Source: an uncultured Alphaproteobacteria bacterium
Lineage (GTDB): Bacteria > Pseudomonadota > Alphaproteobacteria > Caulobacterales > Caulobacteraceae
Assembly: GCA_903909375.1 (NCBI GenBank)
Contig: CAIVVM010000006.1
Coordinates: 1-36,798, forward strand
Direction: 5' to 3'
DNA: 36,798 nt
Under the pieces are notes generated by a model that did no database searches, was not told the origin of the DNA, and worked only from the letters and a program-made list of their open reading frames with translations. Every line of letters starts with the position of its first letter. Within the stretch, counting starts at the first letter, position 1. Shown here piece by piece: positions 26,037 through 34,838 of this stretch. Position numbers and translations under genes: made by a program.

Positions 26037-28424
26037 ATGACAGTTTATTCAATTCGCGGAATGGCGTTATACACTACATGTGCTTCAGCATTGCTGGCAG
26101 GTTCGGCAGCTATTGCTCAAGTCAATACGACAGGTAGCGCTGATTCCACGGCTATTGAAGAGCTGATCGTCACCGCGCAGAAGCGCGAACAACGCACCCT
26201 CGACGTCCCGATCTCCCTGACAGCGTACTCCGGTGACTTCCTGGACGAGGTTGGTGTGCAGGAGTTCGAGGAACTCTCCCTTTTCGTCCCGGGTTTCGAA
26301 GTCCAGAACCAGTCGCCCAACAATCCGGGCTTTGTTATGCGTGGCATTACCTCGGATGACGGTGGCGCCACGGTCGAGCCCCGCGTGTCGGTCTTCCAGG
26401 ACGGCGTGTCGGTCTCCAAGTCGCGCGGGTCGTACATCGAGCTCTTCGACAACGCCCGCATCGAAATCGCCAAGGGTCCGCAATCGACCCTGTTCGGGCG
26501 CAGCGCCCTGATCGGCGCGGTGAACATCGTCCAGAACAAGGCTGACCCCAGCGGCTTTGCCGCAGCGGCGAAGTTCGAAGCCGGGAATTTTGCCTACCGC
26601 GGCATCGAGGCGATGGTGAACGTGCCGCTGAGCTCCACCTTCGCCGTTCGCTTTGCCGGCCGTATCAAGAAGCGCGACGGCTTCGTAGAGAATCTGCTGG
26701 GCGGCCGCGACTTCAACTCCACCGATACGGCCGCCTACCGCGCCGTTCTCAATTGGCAGCCGAACGAAAGCCTCGATGCAGACCTGATCTTCAACTACGA
26801 GGAAAACAACCCGTCAGGTACGTCATTCAAGTCGCTGACCTATCTGCCGACCGACACCCTGACTGGCCGGGTTCTGGGCGATCTGGGTCGGAATTCCGGC
26901 GCGGCTCTGGCGTCCAGCGACGGCTTCGCGGGCGGGCGTGATCTGGGCCTGGAGCGGACCACCTGGGGCGTCACGGGTCTCGTTGGGTACAAGATCAGCG
27001 AGACGCTTCAACTGTCCTCGATCAGCGCGTTCCGCCGTTTCAAATCTCTGGAAATCTTCGACGCAGACGGCTTCTCGCTGCCGCTCTTCGTTTTTGCGGA
27101 AGACGCGCGTGGTGAGCAGTACAGCCAGGAATTCCGGATCAACTACGACAGCGGCGAGCGCCTGAGCGCCTTTGCCGGCGTCGGCTATTTCCACGAAGAT
27201 GGATCCCAGGCCGTACCGCTGCAGTACAATGAACGTGTATTCGCCGCGCGCACCACGCCGGCCCTGGCCGGCCTGCTGGGCTTCACGGCGCCGAACGTGG
27301 GTTCGCTGGACGCCATCAACTCGACGGCCGCGCTCAGTTCGCTGAAGCTGGTCCACCGCGAGACCTTCCAGAACTACGGTCGCACCACGTCGTACGATGT
27401 GTTCGCCGATGCGACCTACAAGGTCACCGACCAGCTCGAGGTCTCCGCCGGCATCCGCTACAGCGACGACGACAAGCGCTCCGGATACCGCGGCGCGCTG
27501 GACAATGGCGGGTCCGTTCTGACCAGCGGTTCGGCGGCCAACGCCGCCAATCCGGCCACTGCGCGCGGCATCTTCCTGCAATCAACCCCGGGCGGTCTTC
27601 CCCAGTACAAGTCCTTCTCGGACTCCGGCCTTACCTATCGGGTCGTCGGCCGCTACGCCGTATCAAACGACATCAGCCTATTCGCCGCCTATTCGCGCGG
27701 TCGGCGTCCGGAGGTGTTGTCACCGGCAGCGCCTGCGGCGCCGCAGGGCAACGTCCGCTTCACGGCGGTCGCCGCGGAGATCGTCGACTCCTACGAAGCC
27801 GGCGCGAAGACCCAGTGGCTTGATCGTCGTCTCTCGCTTGAAGGTTCGCTCTATCACTTCTCGTACACGAACTTTCAGACGAGCATCCAGACCGCTCCGG
27901 GCGTGTTCCAGACGATCAGCGCCGGCGACGCCTCGTCGACGGGCTTCGAGGGCCAGGTCAACTGGAAGCCGACCGGCCAGCTGACGTTCTTCGGCACCTA
28001 TGGCTACAACAACGGCCGCTTCGACAATGGTCGCTTCGAGGGCAACAGCTTCCGCCTCTCGCCGGATCACACGGCGTCATTCGGTATGAAATTTGTCGTG
28101 CCCGTGTGGGAAGGCGATCTGACCTTCCTGCCGACCTACACCTGGCAATCGAGGGTCTTCTTCGACAACGACAACGATATCCCGGCGCTGCAGAGCACCG
28201 GAGACCGGGTTCAGGACGAGGTCCAGGGCGCCTATGGTCTCGTGAATGTGCGCGTGTCCTACCAGCCGACGGACGCGAACTGGCGGGTTGAGGCCTTCGC
28301 CTCCAACCTGTTTGACCGTGAGTACATCAAGGACGCCGGCAACACGGGCGGCGCCTTCGGGATCCCGACCTTCATCGCCGGCGAGCCCCGCTACTTCGGC
28401 GCGTCGTTCTCGATCAAATACTAG
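26037..28424 (+). CDS. TonB-dependent outer-membrane receptor
   Basis: A 795-residue energy-coupled importer. A signal peptide of about 26 residues ends at Ala-Gln. The TonB-box region reads IEELIVTAQKREQ near 40. The plug domain (about 50-165) contains DVPISLTAYSG, SVFQDGVSV and RIEIAKGPQSTLFGRSALIGAVNIV. The 22-strand barrel ends in a last strand with an aromatic final residue (FSIKY). This is the Caulobacter/Sphingomonas-type receptor for plant, aromatic or siderophore compounds; the ligand is not readable. ATG at 26037 is better placed than the GTG at 26034 relative to GAGG. The first 120 bases are notably AT-rich. Confidence 0.92.
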   Translation: MTVYSIRGMALYTTCASALLAGSAAIAQVNTTGSADSTAIEELIVTAQKREQRTLDVPISLTAYSGDFLDEVGVQEFEELSLFVPGFEVQNQSPNNPGFVMRGITSDDGGATVEPRVSVFQDGVSVSKSRGSYIELFDNARIEIAKGPQSTLFGRSALIGAVNIVQNKADPSGFAAAAKFEAGNFAYRGIEAMVNVPLSSTFAVRFAGRIKKRDGFVENLLGGRDFNSTDTAAYRAVLNWQPNESLDADLIFNYEENNPSGTSFKSLTYLPTDTLTGRVLGDLGRNSGAALASSDGFAGGRDLGLERTTWGVTGLVGYKISETLQLSSISAFRRFKSLEIFDADGFSLPLFVFAEDARGEQYSQEFRINYDSGERLSAFAGVGYFHEDGSQAVPLQYNERVFAARTTPALAGLLGFTAPNVGSLDAINSTAALSSLKLVHRETFQNYGRTTSYDVFADATYKVTDQLEVSAGIRYSDDDKRSGYRGALDNGGSVLTSGSAANAANPATARGIFLQSTPGGLPQYKSFSDSGLTYRVVGRYAVSNDISLFAAYSRGRRPEVLSPAAPAAPQGNVRFTAVAAEIVDSYEAGAKTQWLDRRLSLEGSLYHFSYTNFQTSIQTAPGVFQTISAGDASSTGFEGQVNWKPTGQLTFFGTYGYNNGRFDNGRFEGNSFRLSPDHTASFGMKFVVPVWEGDLTFLPTYTWQSRVFFDNDNDIPALQSTGDRVQDEVQGAYGLVNVRVSYQPTDANWRVEAFASNLFDREYIKDAGNTGGAFGIPTFIAGEPRYFGASFSIKY

Positions 28425-28435
28425 GCCGTTTCAGT

Positions 28436-28487
28436 GTGACGATCCCCCTCCGGTCACCCCGCTCTTCAAGGGCGGTCGGAGGGGGTG
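28436..28487 (+). terminator. Long hairpin after the TonB receptor gene
   Basis: CCCCCTCCG at 28444-28452 pairs with CGGAGGGGG at 28477-28485. An inner stem (CCGCTCTT with AAGGGCGG) extends it with one mismatch. GTGAC at 28436-28440 with GTCAC at 28453-28457 gives an alternative smaller hairpin. No U-tract follows, so this may be a repeat element acting as a transcript end or stabiliser. Confidence 0.45.
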
Positions 28488-28576
28488 ATGTCAGCCCGCC
28501 TTGAAGCCGGGTCAGTCCTGAAGGTTTTCCTGAGGGTTCGGCTCAATCCAAGGCCAGCAATTTCAATAGCTTTCGC

Positions 28577-28996
28577 TCATCCCGGCCCGCTATCTCGGCC
28601 TGGCCGGTGAATTCGGAGCGTTCTTGGGCGCAGCCAGGCTGTCAATTGATCGATGTCGATCGTTCCGGTGGCGACCCCGAGCATCGTCGCCGTTGCGTCC
28701 TCGTCCGTCGCGACCAGAACAACGCCGTTGTCCTCCAGCAACTGACCGAGTGCGATGAAAGCCATGCGTTTGTTGCCGTCGACGAAGGGGTGGTTGAGGG
28801 CGAGACCCACGCAATAGGTGGACGCCAGCTCAAGCAGGTCGTCGACGTTATCGTACAGCCTGCGGTTCAAAGGGCGGGCAAGCGCGGATTCGAGCAGGCC
28901 TTCGTCGCGAAGCCCCGCTGCTCCGCCGGAAGCAATGACCACGTCCTCGTACAGCGCCAGCACAAGCGCCTTGTCCAGCCAGACCGGCTCCGCCAT
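28577..28996 (-). CDS. doc: Doc-type Fic toxin
   Basis: A 139-residue Fic-fold toxin of the death-on-curing type. The active-site motif is HPFVDGNKR at 69-77, with His69 as catalytic base and Asp73, Asn75 and Arg77 around the nucleotide. The short helical bundle before and after fits Doc, not the larger Fic AMP-transferases. Doc phosphorylates elongation factor Tu and halts translation. The gene starts five bases after the antitoxin stop, so both come from one transcript. The last residues (about 120-139) are Arg/Pro/Gly-rich and beyond the core fold. Confidence 0.9.
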   Translation of the reverse strand: MAEPVWLDKALVLALYEDVVIASGGAAGLRDEGLLESALARPLNRRLYDNVDDLLELASTYCVGLALNHPFVDGNKRMAFIALGQLLEDNGVVLVATDEDATATMLGVATGTIDIDQLTAWLRPRTLRIHRPGRDSGPG

Positions 28997-29001
28997 GGCA
29001 G

Positions 29002-29229
29002 TTACTTGGCGAGGGCCTGAAACGTCTTGTCGTAGCGCTTCAGGAACGCGCGACCACGTTCGCGGCGCGCTTCGAAAGACAGGTCGAGCGCGCCGATGGA
29101 CAGTTGTCCATCCTCCGAGACCTGAAAGCCCACCTCCTGGCCAACAACGGCGCCCAGAAGCGACTGGGCTTCCGGGGTGAGCAGGATTGCGGGGCCTTTT
29201 TCGGTCTGATCAATCTTCAGGACAATCAT
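29002..29229 (-). CDS. AbrB/MazE-type antitoxin of the Doc toxin
   Basis: A 75-residue antitoxin. The N-terminal half has the SpoVT-AbrB swapped-hairpin barrel pattern (MIVLKIDQTEKGPAILLTPEAQ, then VGQEVGFQVSEDGQLSI). The C-terminal helix (LSFEARRERGRAFLKRYDKTFQALA) would wrap the toxin. The start at 29229 is chosen by the GAGGAG site eight bases upstream. That site lies inside a perfect 18-bp palindrome, a probable autoregulation point. AbrB-type partners of Doc are known as an alternative to Phd. Confidence 0.83.
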   Translation of the reverse strand: MIVLKIDQTEKGPAILLTPEAQSLLGAVVGQEVGFQVSEDGQLSIGALDLSFEARRERGRAFLKRYDKTFQALAK

Positions 29230-29235
29230 CGGTCG

Positions 29236-29253
29236 GACTCCTCGGCAGGAGTC
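29236..29253 (-). promoter_or_regulatory. Palindromic operator over the antitoxin ribosome site
   Basis: GACTCCT at 29236-29242 and AGGAGTC at 29247-29253 are exact reverse complements with a CGGC spacer. On the coding strand it contains the GAGGAG ribosome site of the antitoxin gene, seven bases from its ATG. Bound by the antitoxin it could stop transcription; folded in the mRNA it would hide the ribosome site. Confidence 0.55.
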
Positions 29254-29335
29254 TACCACAACCTCCGTGTAGGGTCTTGCTCGACCATTTCAGGCTGACA
29301 GGACGTGGAAAACGCCGAGTCCTTGCCGACTGATC

Positions 29336-30013
29336 CTAATCCCCAAACCCCACAAATACCGTCGCCTCTTCCACCGACTTGCGTTCCGACACCACGGCGT
29401 TGGCCGGGAAGGTCTCGTCCGGCCAGCCCAGGGCGATGCTCTTCATGATCACCTGATCGTCGGCGATCCCGGCATGCTCACGCACCACCGGTGACTGCAT
29501 GATGCCCTGGCTGTTGATCACGGCGCCAAGTCCGCGCGACCAGGCGGCGTTGACCAGAGCCGTCGCCACGGCGCCGCAGTCGAAGGGTGTGTCGTCGCTG
29601 CCCGCCAGCACCTTGTCATAGGTGATGATCACGCAGACCGGCGCATCGAACTGACGAAAGCCACGCATCACCCAGTCCTGGCGCATCGCTGCGTCATCGC
29701 GCGCAATGCCCATCGCGGAGAACAGCTGTTTGGCGACGCCGATCTGCCGCTCGCGGTGCTGGCCTTCAAAGGCCTGTCCGATGCGGAATTCGCGGGAATG
29801 AGGAATTCCCGCCAGATTGCGCTCGGTATTGCCGGCGCGGATCCGGTCGAGCGGCTCGCCGGTGAGGACGTAGAAGTTCCACGGCTGGGTGTTCATCGAC
29901 GACGGCGCGCGCATGGCCAGACCGATGATTTCCTCGATCAGCGCCTTCGGGACGGGATCGGGCTTGTACCCACGAATGCTCCGGCGGCCGAGGATTACGT
30001 CGTCAAATTTCAT
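29336..30013 (-). CDS. Nitroreductase family flavoprotein
   Basis: A 225-residue FMN-dependent oxidoreductase that reduces nitro groups, quinones or related acceptors with NAD(P)H. FMN-binding segments: RRSIRGY near residue 10, APSSMNTQPWNFYV at 34-47, a mid-region GAVATALVNAAWSRGLGA, and SIALGWPDE near the end. The start at 30013 has AGGG eight bases upstream; a longer reading lacks a ribosome site. The promoter at 30049-30077 supports this start. Divergent from an MFS transporter gene. Confidence 0.9.
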   Translation of the reverse strand: MKFDDVILGRRSIRGYKPDPVPKALIEEIIGLAMRAPSSMNTQPWNFYVLTGEPLDRIRAGNTERNLAGIPHSREFRIGQAFEGQHRERQIGVAKQLFSAMGIARDDAAMRQDWVMRGFRQFDAPVCVIITYDKVLAGSDDTPFDCGAVATALVNAAWSRGLGAVINSQGIMQSPVVREHAGIADDQVIMKSIALGWPDETFPANAVVSERKSVEEATVFVGFGD

Positions 30014-30048
30014 TCTGGTGTCCCTGAGGCTGGCGCGGTTGGCAAAGC

Positions 30049-30077
30049 GCTTTAGCGGTATCGATTTCCGGTGTCGA
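30049..30077 (-). promoter_or_regulatory. Promoter of the nitroreductase gene
   Basis: On the minus strand TCGACAC (30077-30071) and GCTAAAGC (30056-30049) are 14 bases apart, matching the Caulobacter housekeeping pattern in spacing and -10 core. Transcription would begin near 30042, leaving a 5' leader of about 29 bases that includes the ribosome site. Confidence 0.45.
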
Positions 30078-30152
30078 CCAGCCCGGCGGTGTTCCGGCGG
30101 CGTGTGCGCCATAACGGGGCTGTCGGGTCGCGACTCCCTGTAAGGACGCCCC

Positions 30153-31316
30153 ATGTCGCTCCCCGTCCGGCTGGGCCTGTTCTATTCTGCGATCTTCATC
30201 GGTGTGGGCGCGGGCTCGCCCTACATGCCGCTGTGGTTCGCCGAGCGGGGGCTGACGGGCGCCCAGATCGGGCTGATCCTGTCGCTGCCGATGATCGCGC
30301 GAGTGTTCACGGCGCCCTTGCTGGCGGTCTGGGCCGACAGTTTCCGGTTGCGACGTACGGCGCTGGTTTTTCTCAGCCTGATGGTGGCCGTCGCTTATGC
30401 CCTGATGGCGCTGCCGCTGGGGTTTGCGGGCTGGACTGTGATCTGGTTCGCCGCCTCGTCTGCGCTCTCCACCATCTCGCCACTAACGGATGTGATCGCC
30501 CTCAAGCGAGCCCGGCATGACGGGTTCAACTTCGGCTGGCCACGCGGGATGGGGTCGGTGGCCTTCATGGTGGCCAATGTTGGCATGGGCGCCATCCTGA
30601 CCTGGGGGTCGCCGGATCTGGTGCTGGTGTGGATCACAGCGGCGGTGACCCTGACAGCACTCGGCGCGCATCTGCTGCTGCCCCCGGACCCGGTGCACGA
30701 GGCAGGGCAGGTCCCCTCAACGTCCGGCCGCTTCGCTGGCATCGGCGTGTTGCTGCGCGATCCGGCTTTCATGACGGCCGCGCTGGCGGCGGGGCTGATC
30801 CAGTCGGCGCATGCCTTCTACTATGGCTTTTCCACCCTGGCCTGGAAGGATCAGGGCATCCCGGCCAGCATGACGGGCATCCTCTGGGCGGTTGGCGTCG
30901 GTGTCGAAGTGGGTTTCATGTGGTTTCTGGAGCCCTGGCGTCGTCGAATCGGCCCCAGGACGCTGCTTGTGATCGGGGGTGTCGCGGCCGTCGCGCGCTG
31001 GACCGCGCTCGCATTTTCACCGCCGCTCTGGCTGCTGTTTCCGCTCCAGGCGTTGCATGCGCTGAGCTATGCGGCCGTCTTCTTCGCCTCGCTGCAACTG
31101 GCTGAGCGGCTGTCGTCGCCCGCCAACGCCTCGGCGGCGCAGTCCATCAACTCTGCCCTGTCGAGTGGCGTGCTCATGGGTCTGGCGACGCTGGCCTCCG
31201 GGCCGCTGTTCGACCGCTTCGGCGCGTATGGCTATCTGCTGATGAGCGCCATGTCCGCCGCCGGGCTGCTCTGCGCCTTTCGTCTCTATGGCGTCAGGAA
31301 GCTGGACCCAGCCTGA
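30153..31316 (+). CDS. MFS transporter, HcaT-like (phenylpropionate permease family)
   Basis: A 387-residue inner-membrane carrier with about twelve helices. The N-terminal LGLFYSAIFIGVGAGSPYMPLWF and the LIRV-type GFNFGWPRGMGSVAFMVAN segment are features of the HcaT/LacY-like (MFS_1_like) group. In this group a Tyr/Trp-rich first helix and the RxxGSxGF-like signal in helix 5 are common. The natural substrate is not known; aromatic acids are one option. It may be linked to the divergent nitroreductase, and it precedes the dehydrogenase by 63 bp on the same strand. Confidence 0.83.
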   Translation: MSLPVRLGLFYSAIFIGVGAGSPYMPLWFAERGLTGAQIGLILSLPMIARVFTAPLLAVWADSFRLRRTALVFLSLMVAVAYALMALPLGFAGWTVIWFAASSALSTISPLTDVIALKRARHDGFNFGWPRGMGSVAFMVANVGMGAILTWGSPDLVLVWITAAVTLTALGAHLLLPPDPVHEAGQVPSTSGRFAGIGVLLRDPAFMTAALAAGLIQSAHAFYYGFSTLAWKDQGIPASMTGILWAVGVGVEVGFMWFLEPWRRRIGPRTLLVIGGVAAVARWTALAFSPPLWLLFPLQALHALSYAAVFFASLQLAERLSSPANASAAQSINSALSSGVLMGLATLASGPLFDRFGAYGYLLMSAMSAAGLLCAFRLYGVRKLDPA

Positions 31317-31379
31317 CGTGGCGACACGCTTGATCGCGCGGGCTGCGCCGCCAACTATGTCCGCGAACGGAGTATCGTC

Positions 31380-32399
31380 ATGCGCGCACTGAACGTCACC
31401 GCCCCCTGGGGCCTTGATGCGATCCAGGTAGTAGAAGCACCCGACCCGACGCCGGGGCCCGGTCAGGTGCTGGTGCGCATGAAGGCGGTGTCCCTGAACT
31501 ACCGCGACCTGCTGATGGTCAACGGCATGTACGGCCGCGGGGCCGCCACGACGGCTGACGTGATCACGCCATTCTCCGACGGTTGCGGCGTGATCGAGGC
31601 GGTGGGCGCGGGCGTTACGAAATTCAAGGCCGGCGACCGGGTCGCCACCCTGTTCTTCCAGAACTGGAACTCCGGCCCGCCCAACCTCGAAAAGCTGATG
31701 TCGGCTCTGGGCTTTCCGATCCCGGGCGCTGGCGCGGAACTGCAGGTCTTCGGACAGGATGGGGTGTCCAAGGTCCCGGAGTTTCTGACCGATCAGCAGG
31801 TCGCCACCTTGCCCTGCGCTGGCCTCACGGCATGGCGGGGTCTGTTTGAGGATGCGCGGCTGGAGCCTGGTGACACGGTGGTGTTGCAAGGCACAGGCGG
31901 TGTCTCGATCTTCGGCCTGCAATTCGCCAAGGCCGCCGGGTATCGCACCGTGATCACCTCGTCGTCAGACGAAAAACTGGCCCGCGCCCAGGCGATCGGG
32001 GCCGATCACCTGGTCAACTACAAGACCACCCCCGCCTGGTCGGGACCCGTGCGCCAGGCGACCGGCGGTCGCGGGGCGGACTTCATCATGGAAGTCGGCG
32101 GCGGCGGCACCATCCAGGAAAGCATGAAGGCGATCCGCATCGGCGGTCACATCGCCATCATCGGCGTGGTGGCAGGCGCTGGAGACCCCTTCAACCCGGC
32201 CGCCCTGATCGGCAACTCCGCCAAGCTGCAGGGCCTATCGGTGGGTTCGCGCGACATGTTCGAGGCCATGTGCCGCGCGATTGATTTGCACAAGATTGGC
32301 CCCGTGGTGGATAAGGTGTTCCCATGGACCGACGCCAAGGCGGCGTTTTCCGCCATGGCCGGGGGCGAACACTTCGGCAAGATCGTGCTGCAGTTCTAG
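31380..32399 (+). CDS. Zinc-independent alcohol dehydrogenase / quinone oxidoreductase-like
   Basis: A 339-residue medium-chain dehydrogenase/reductase. The GroES-like part includes SLNYRDLLMVNG, where zinc enzymes would have Cys; the structural-zinc Cys loop is absent. The Rossmann part has GTGGVSIFGLQFAKA at 171-185 and a TSSSDEKL region that sets NAD(P) choice. It therefore fits the NADPH quinone reductase/enoyl reductase-like branch. The substrate is unknown. The gene ends ten bases before the VOC gene and probably shares a transcript with it. Confidence 0.87.
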   Translation: MRALNVTAPWGLDAIQVVEAPDPTPGPGQVLVRMKAVSLNYRDLLMVNGMYGRGAATTADVITPFSDGCGVIEAVGAGVTKFKAGDRVATLFFQNWNSGPPNLEKLMSALGFPIPGAGAELQVFGQDGVSKVPEFLTDQQVATLPCAGLTAWRGLFEDARLEPGDTVVLQGTGGVSIFGLQFAKAAGYRTVITSSSDEKLARAQAIGADHLVNYKTTPAWSGPVRQATGGRGADFIMEVGGGGTIQESMKAIRIGGHIAIIGVVAGAGDPFNPAALIGNSAKLQGLSVGSRDMFEAMCRAIDLHKIGPVVDKVFPWTDAKAAFSAMAGGEHFGKIVLQF

Positions 32400-32409
32400 G
32401 AGAACGGCC

Positions 32410-32937
32410 ATGAAGACCAAGGGAATCAATCACCTGGCGCTCGTCTGCCGTGACATGGCCGAGACGGTGAAGTTCTATACCGAGGCGCTGGGCATGCCCC
32501 TGGTCAAGACGGTGGAACTGCCGGGCGGCGGCCAGCATTTCTTCTTCGACTGCGGGGGCGACACACTGCTGGCCTTCTTCTGGTGGGCTGATGCGCCCCC
32601 GGCCGCGCCGGGCATCGCCTCGGTGAAAGCATTCCCGATGGATCCCAAGACGGCCGTGGGTTCCATGAACCACGTGGCCTTCGATCTGGACGAAAGCGAA
32701 CTGGAAGGCTCGATCGCGCGGCTCAAGGCTGCGGGCGTCGAGGTCTCGGTGCCGGTGGTGGTCAACCACGACGACAGCCCTATGGGCGCCGCGGCCGAGA
32801 TGCACGAGGGCGTCTGGGTGCGCTCGGTCTACTTCCGCGATCCCAACGGCATCATGCTGGAATACGCCGCCGTCCTGCGCGACTTCACCCCGGCTGATGT
32901 GGCCCATGAGCCGGCGCGGGCGGTGGTTTCGGCCTAG
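32410..32937 (+). CDS. VOC superfamily (glyoxalase/dioxygenase-like) protein
   Basis: A 175-residue metal-binding protein with two paired beta-alpha-beta-beta-beta modules. Candidate metal ligands are His8 (INHLALV), His88 (MNHVAFD) and Glu151 (IMLEYA), the standard VOC set. The central and C-terminal segments match glyoxalase/bleomycin-resistance or extradiol dioxygenase members; which reaction cannot be read. The ATG at 32410 follows AGGAG by seven bases. Its TAG forms a CTAG palindrome with the convergent cysNC stop. Confidence 0.87.
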   Translation: MKTKGINHLALVCRDMAETVKFYTEALGMPLVKTVELPGGGQHFFFDCGGDTLLAFFWWADAPPAAPGIASVKAFPMDPKTAVGSMNHVAFDLDESELEGSIARLKAAGVEVSVPVVVNHDDSPMGAAAEMHEGVWVRSVYFRDPNGIMLEYAAVLRDFTPADVAHEPARAVVSA

Positions 32938-34838
32938 TTGTTGTTCAGCCAGACGTAGATCGCCTCGGCCGCCTGTTCTGGGGTCATGGCCGTGGTGTCG
33001 ATGCGGATCTCCGGGGACTCGGGCGCTTCATACGGGCTGTCGATGCCGGTGAAGTTCTTGAGGTCGCCGGCGCGGGCCTTGGCGTAGAGGCCTTTCACAT
33101 CGCGTCGTTCAGCCTCGGCCAGCGGGGTGTCGATGAACACCTCGACGAACTCGCCCGCCTCGACCCGCTCACGCGCCAGCTGTCGCTCGGCCCGGAAGGG
33201 TGAGATGAACGAGACCATCACGATCAGGCCCGCATCCACCATCAGGCGCGAGACTTCGGCGACCCGGCGGATGTTCTCAACCCGGTCGACGTCGGTGAAG
33301 CCCAGGTCCCGGTTCAGGCCATGGCGGACATTGTCGCCGTCCAGCACATAGGTGTGGCGACCCTCGGCGTGCAGGCGTTTTTCCAGCAGGTTGGCGATGG
33401 TTGACTTGCCGGAGCCGGACAGGCCCGTGAACCAGATCACCCGGCCCTTGTGGCCCATCGCCGCGGCCCGGGCGGCCTTGTCGACGTCCATGGCCTGCCA
33501 ATGGATATTCTGGCTGCGTCGCAGGGCAAAGTGCAGCATCCCGGCGCCGACGGTGCGGTTGCTCAGGCGGTCGATCAGGATGAACCCGCCAAGGTCCTTG
33601 TTGGCGACATAAGGGTCAAAGGCGATGGGCGCGGAGAGCGACAGGTTGCAGACGCCGATCTCGTTCAGCTCCAGCCGGGTCGCGGCCAGTTTCTCCAGGG
33701 TGTTGACGTTGACCTTGTACTTCGGCTCGGCGACCTGGGCGGTCACGGTCCGCGCGCCCAGCTTCATCAGATAGGGTCGACCGGGCAGCAGCGCCTCGTC
33801 GTCAAACCAGACGATGGTGCTCTCGAACTGGTCTGCCACCTCGGGCGGCTGGCCAGCCAGCGCGATCACGTCGCCGCGCGAGATATCGATCTCGTCGTTG
33901 AGGGTGAGGGTGACCGATTGACCTGCCACCGCTTCAGGCAGATCGGCGCCCAGGGTGACAATCCGCGCCACCGTGCTCTCCCGGCCCGAGGGCAGGGCCT
34001 TGATCCGGTCGCCGGGTCGGATGACCCCGGATGAGACCAGACCCGAGAAGCCGCGGAAGTCGAGGTCCGGCCGGTTGACCCACTGAACGGGCATCCGGAA
34101 CGGCCGCGCCTGCAGGTCGTCCTCGACCGGCGCATCCTCTAGCCAGCGCAGCAGCGGCGCGCCGGCGTACCAGGCCATCTTCGAGGACGGCTCGGTGACG
34201 TTCTCACCCTTCAGCGCCGACATCGGGATGGCGGTGAAGTCGGTGATGCCGATCTGGGCGGCAAAGGCGCGGTAGTCCGCCAGGATCTCGTCGAACCGGT
34301 CCTGACGGTAGTCCACCAGGTCCATCTTGTTGATCGCCAGCACCACGTGGCGGATGCCCAGCAGGCTGACGAGATAGCTGTGGCGGCGCGTCTGGGTCAG
34401 CACGCCCTTGCGCGCATCGATCAGGATGATGGCGGCGTCGGCGGTGGAGGCGCCCGTGACCATGTTGCGGGTGTACTGCTCGTGGCCGGGCGTATCGGCG
34501 ACGATGAACTTGCGCTTGTCGGTCGAGAAGAACCGATAGGCCACATCTATGGTGATGCCCTGCTCGCGCTCTGCGGAAAGGCCATCGACCAGCAGGGCGA
34601 AGTCGATATCGCCGCCCTGGGTGCCGACCTTCCTGGAATCAACCTCCAGCGCCGCCAGCTGATCCTCGAAGATCATCTTGGAATCGTAGAGCATCCGCCC
34701 GATCAGGGTCGACTTGCCGTCGTCCACCGAGCCGCAGGTCAGGAACCGAAGCAGCGACTTGTGCTGGTGGTGGAGAAGGTAGGCTTCGATGTCCTCGGCG
34801 ATGAGGTCCGAGGTGCTCATTTCGTAGGCGGAGGTCAT
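32934..34838 (-). CDS. cysNC: Bifunctional sulfate adenylyltransferase subunit 1 / APS kinase
   Basis: A 634-residue fusion for sulfate activation. The N-terminal CysN GTPase has G1 GSVDDGKST at 36-44, G3 DTPGH at 115-119 and G4 NKMD at 170-173, and powers APS formation with CysD. EF-Tu-like domains II and III follow. The C-terminal CysC domain has P-loop GLSGSGKS at 472-479, [10 protein letters not shown] and the FISPFRAER segment with the active-site Ser, and makes PAPS. The start at 34838 overlaps the cysD stop (ATGA); an ATG six codons in is possible. Such fusions are common in alphaproteobacteria. Confidence 0.96.
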   Translation of the reverse strand: MTSAYEMSTSDLIAEDIEAYLLHHQHKSLLRFLTCGSVDDGKSTLIGRMLYDSKMIFEDQLAALEVDSRKVGTQGGDIDFALLVDGLSAEREQGITIDVAYRFFSTDKRKFIVADTPGHEQYTRNMVTGASTADAAIILIDARKGVLTQTRRHSYLVSLLGIRHVVLAINKMDLVDYRQDRFDEILADYRAFAAQIGITDFTAIPMSALKGENVTEPSSKMAWYAGAPLLRWLEDAPVEDDLQARPFRMPVQWVNRPDLDFRGFSGLVSSGVIRPGDRIKALPSGRESTVARIVTLGADLPEAVAGQSVTLTLNDEIDISRGDVIALAGQPPEVADQFESTIVWFDDEALLPGRPYLMKLGARTVTAQVAEPKYKVNVNTLEKLAATRLELNEIGVCNLSLSAPIAFDPYVANKDLGGFILIDRLSNRTVGAGMLHFALRRSQNIHWQAMDVDKAARAAAMGHKGRVIWFTGLSGSGKSTIANLLEKRLHAEGRHTYVLDGDNVRHGLNRDLGFTDVDRVENIRRVAEVSRLMVDAGLIVMVSFISPFRAERQLARERVEAGEFVEVFIDTPLAEAERRDVKGLYAKARAGDLKNFTGIDSPYEAPESPEIRIDTTAMTPEQAAEAIYVWLNNN

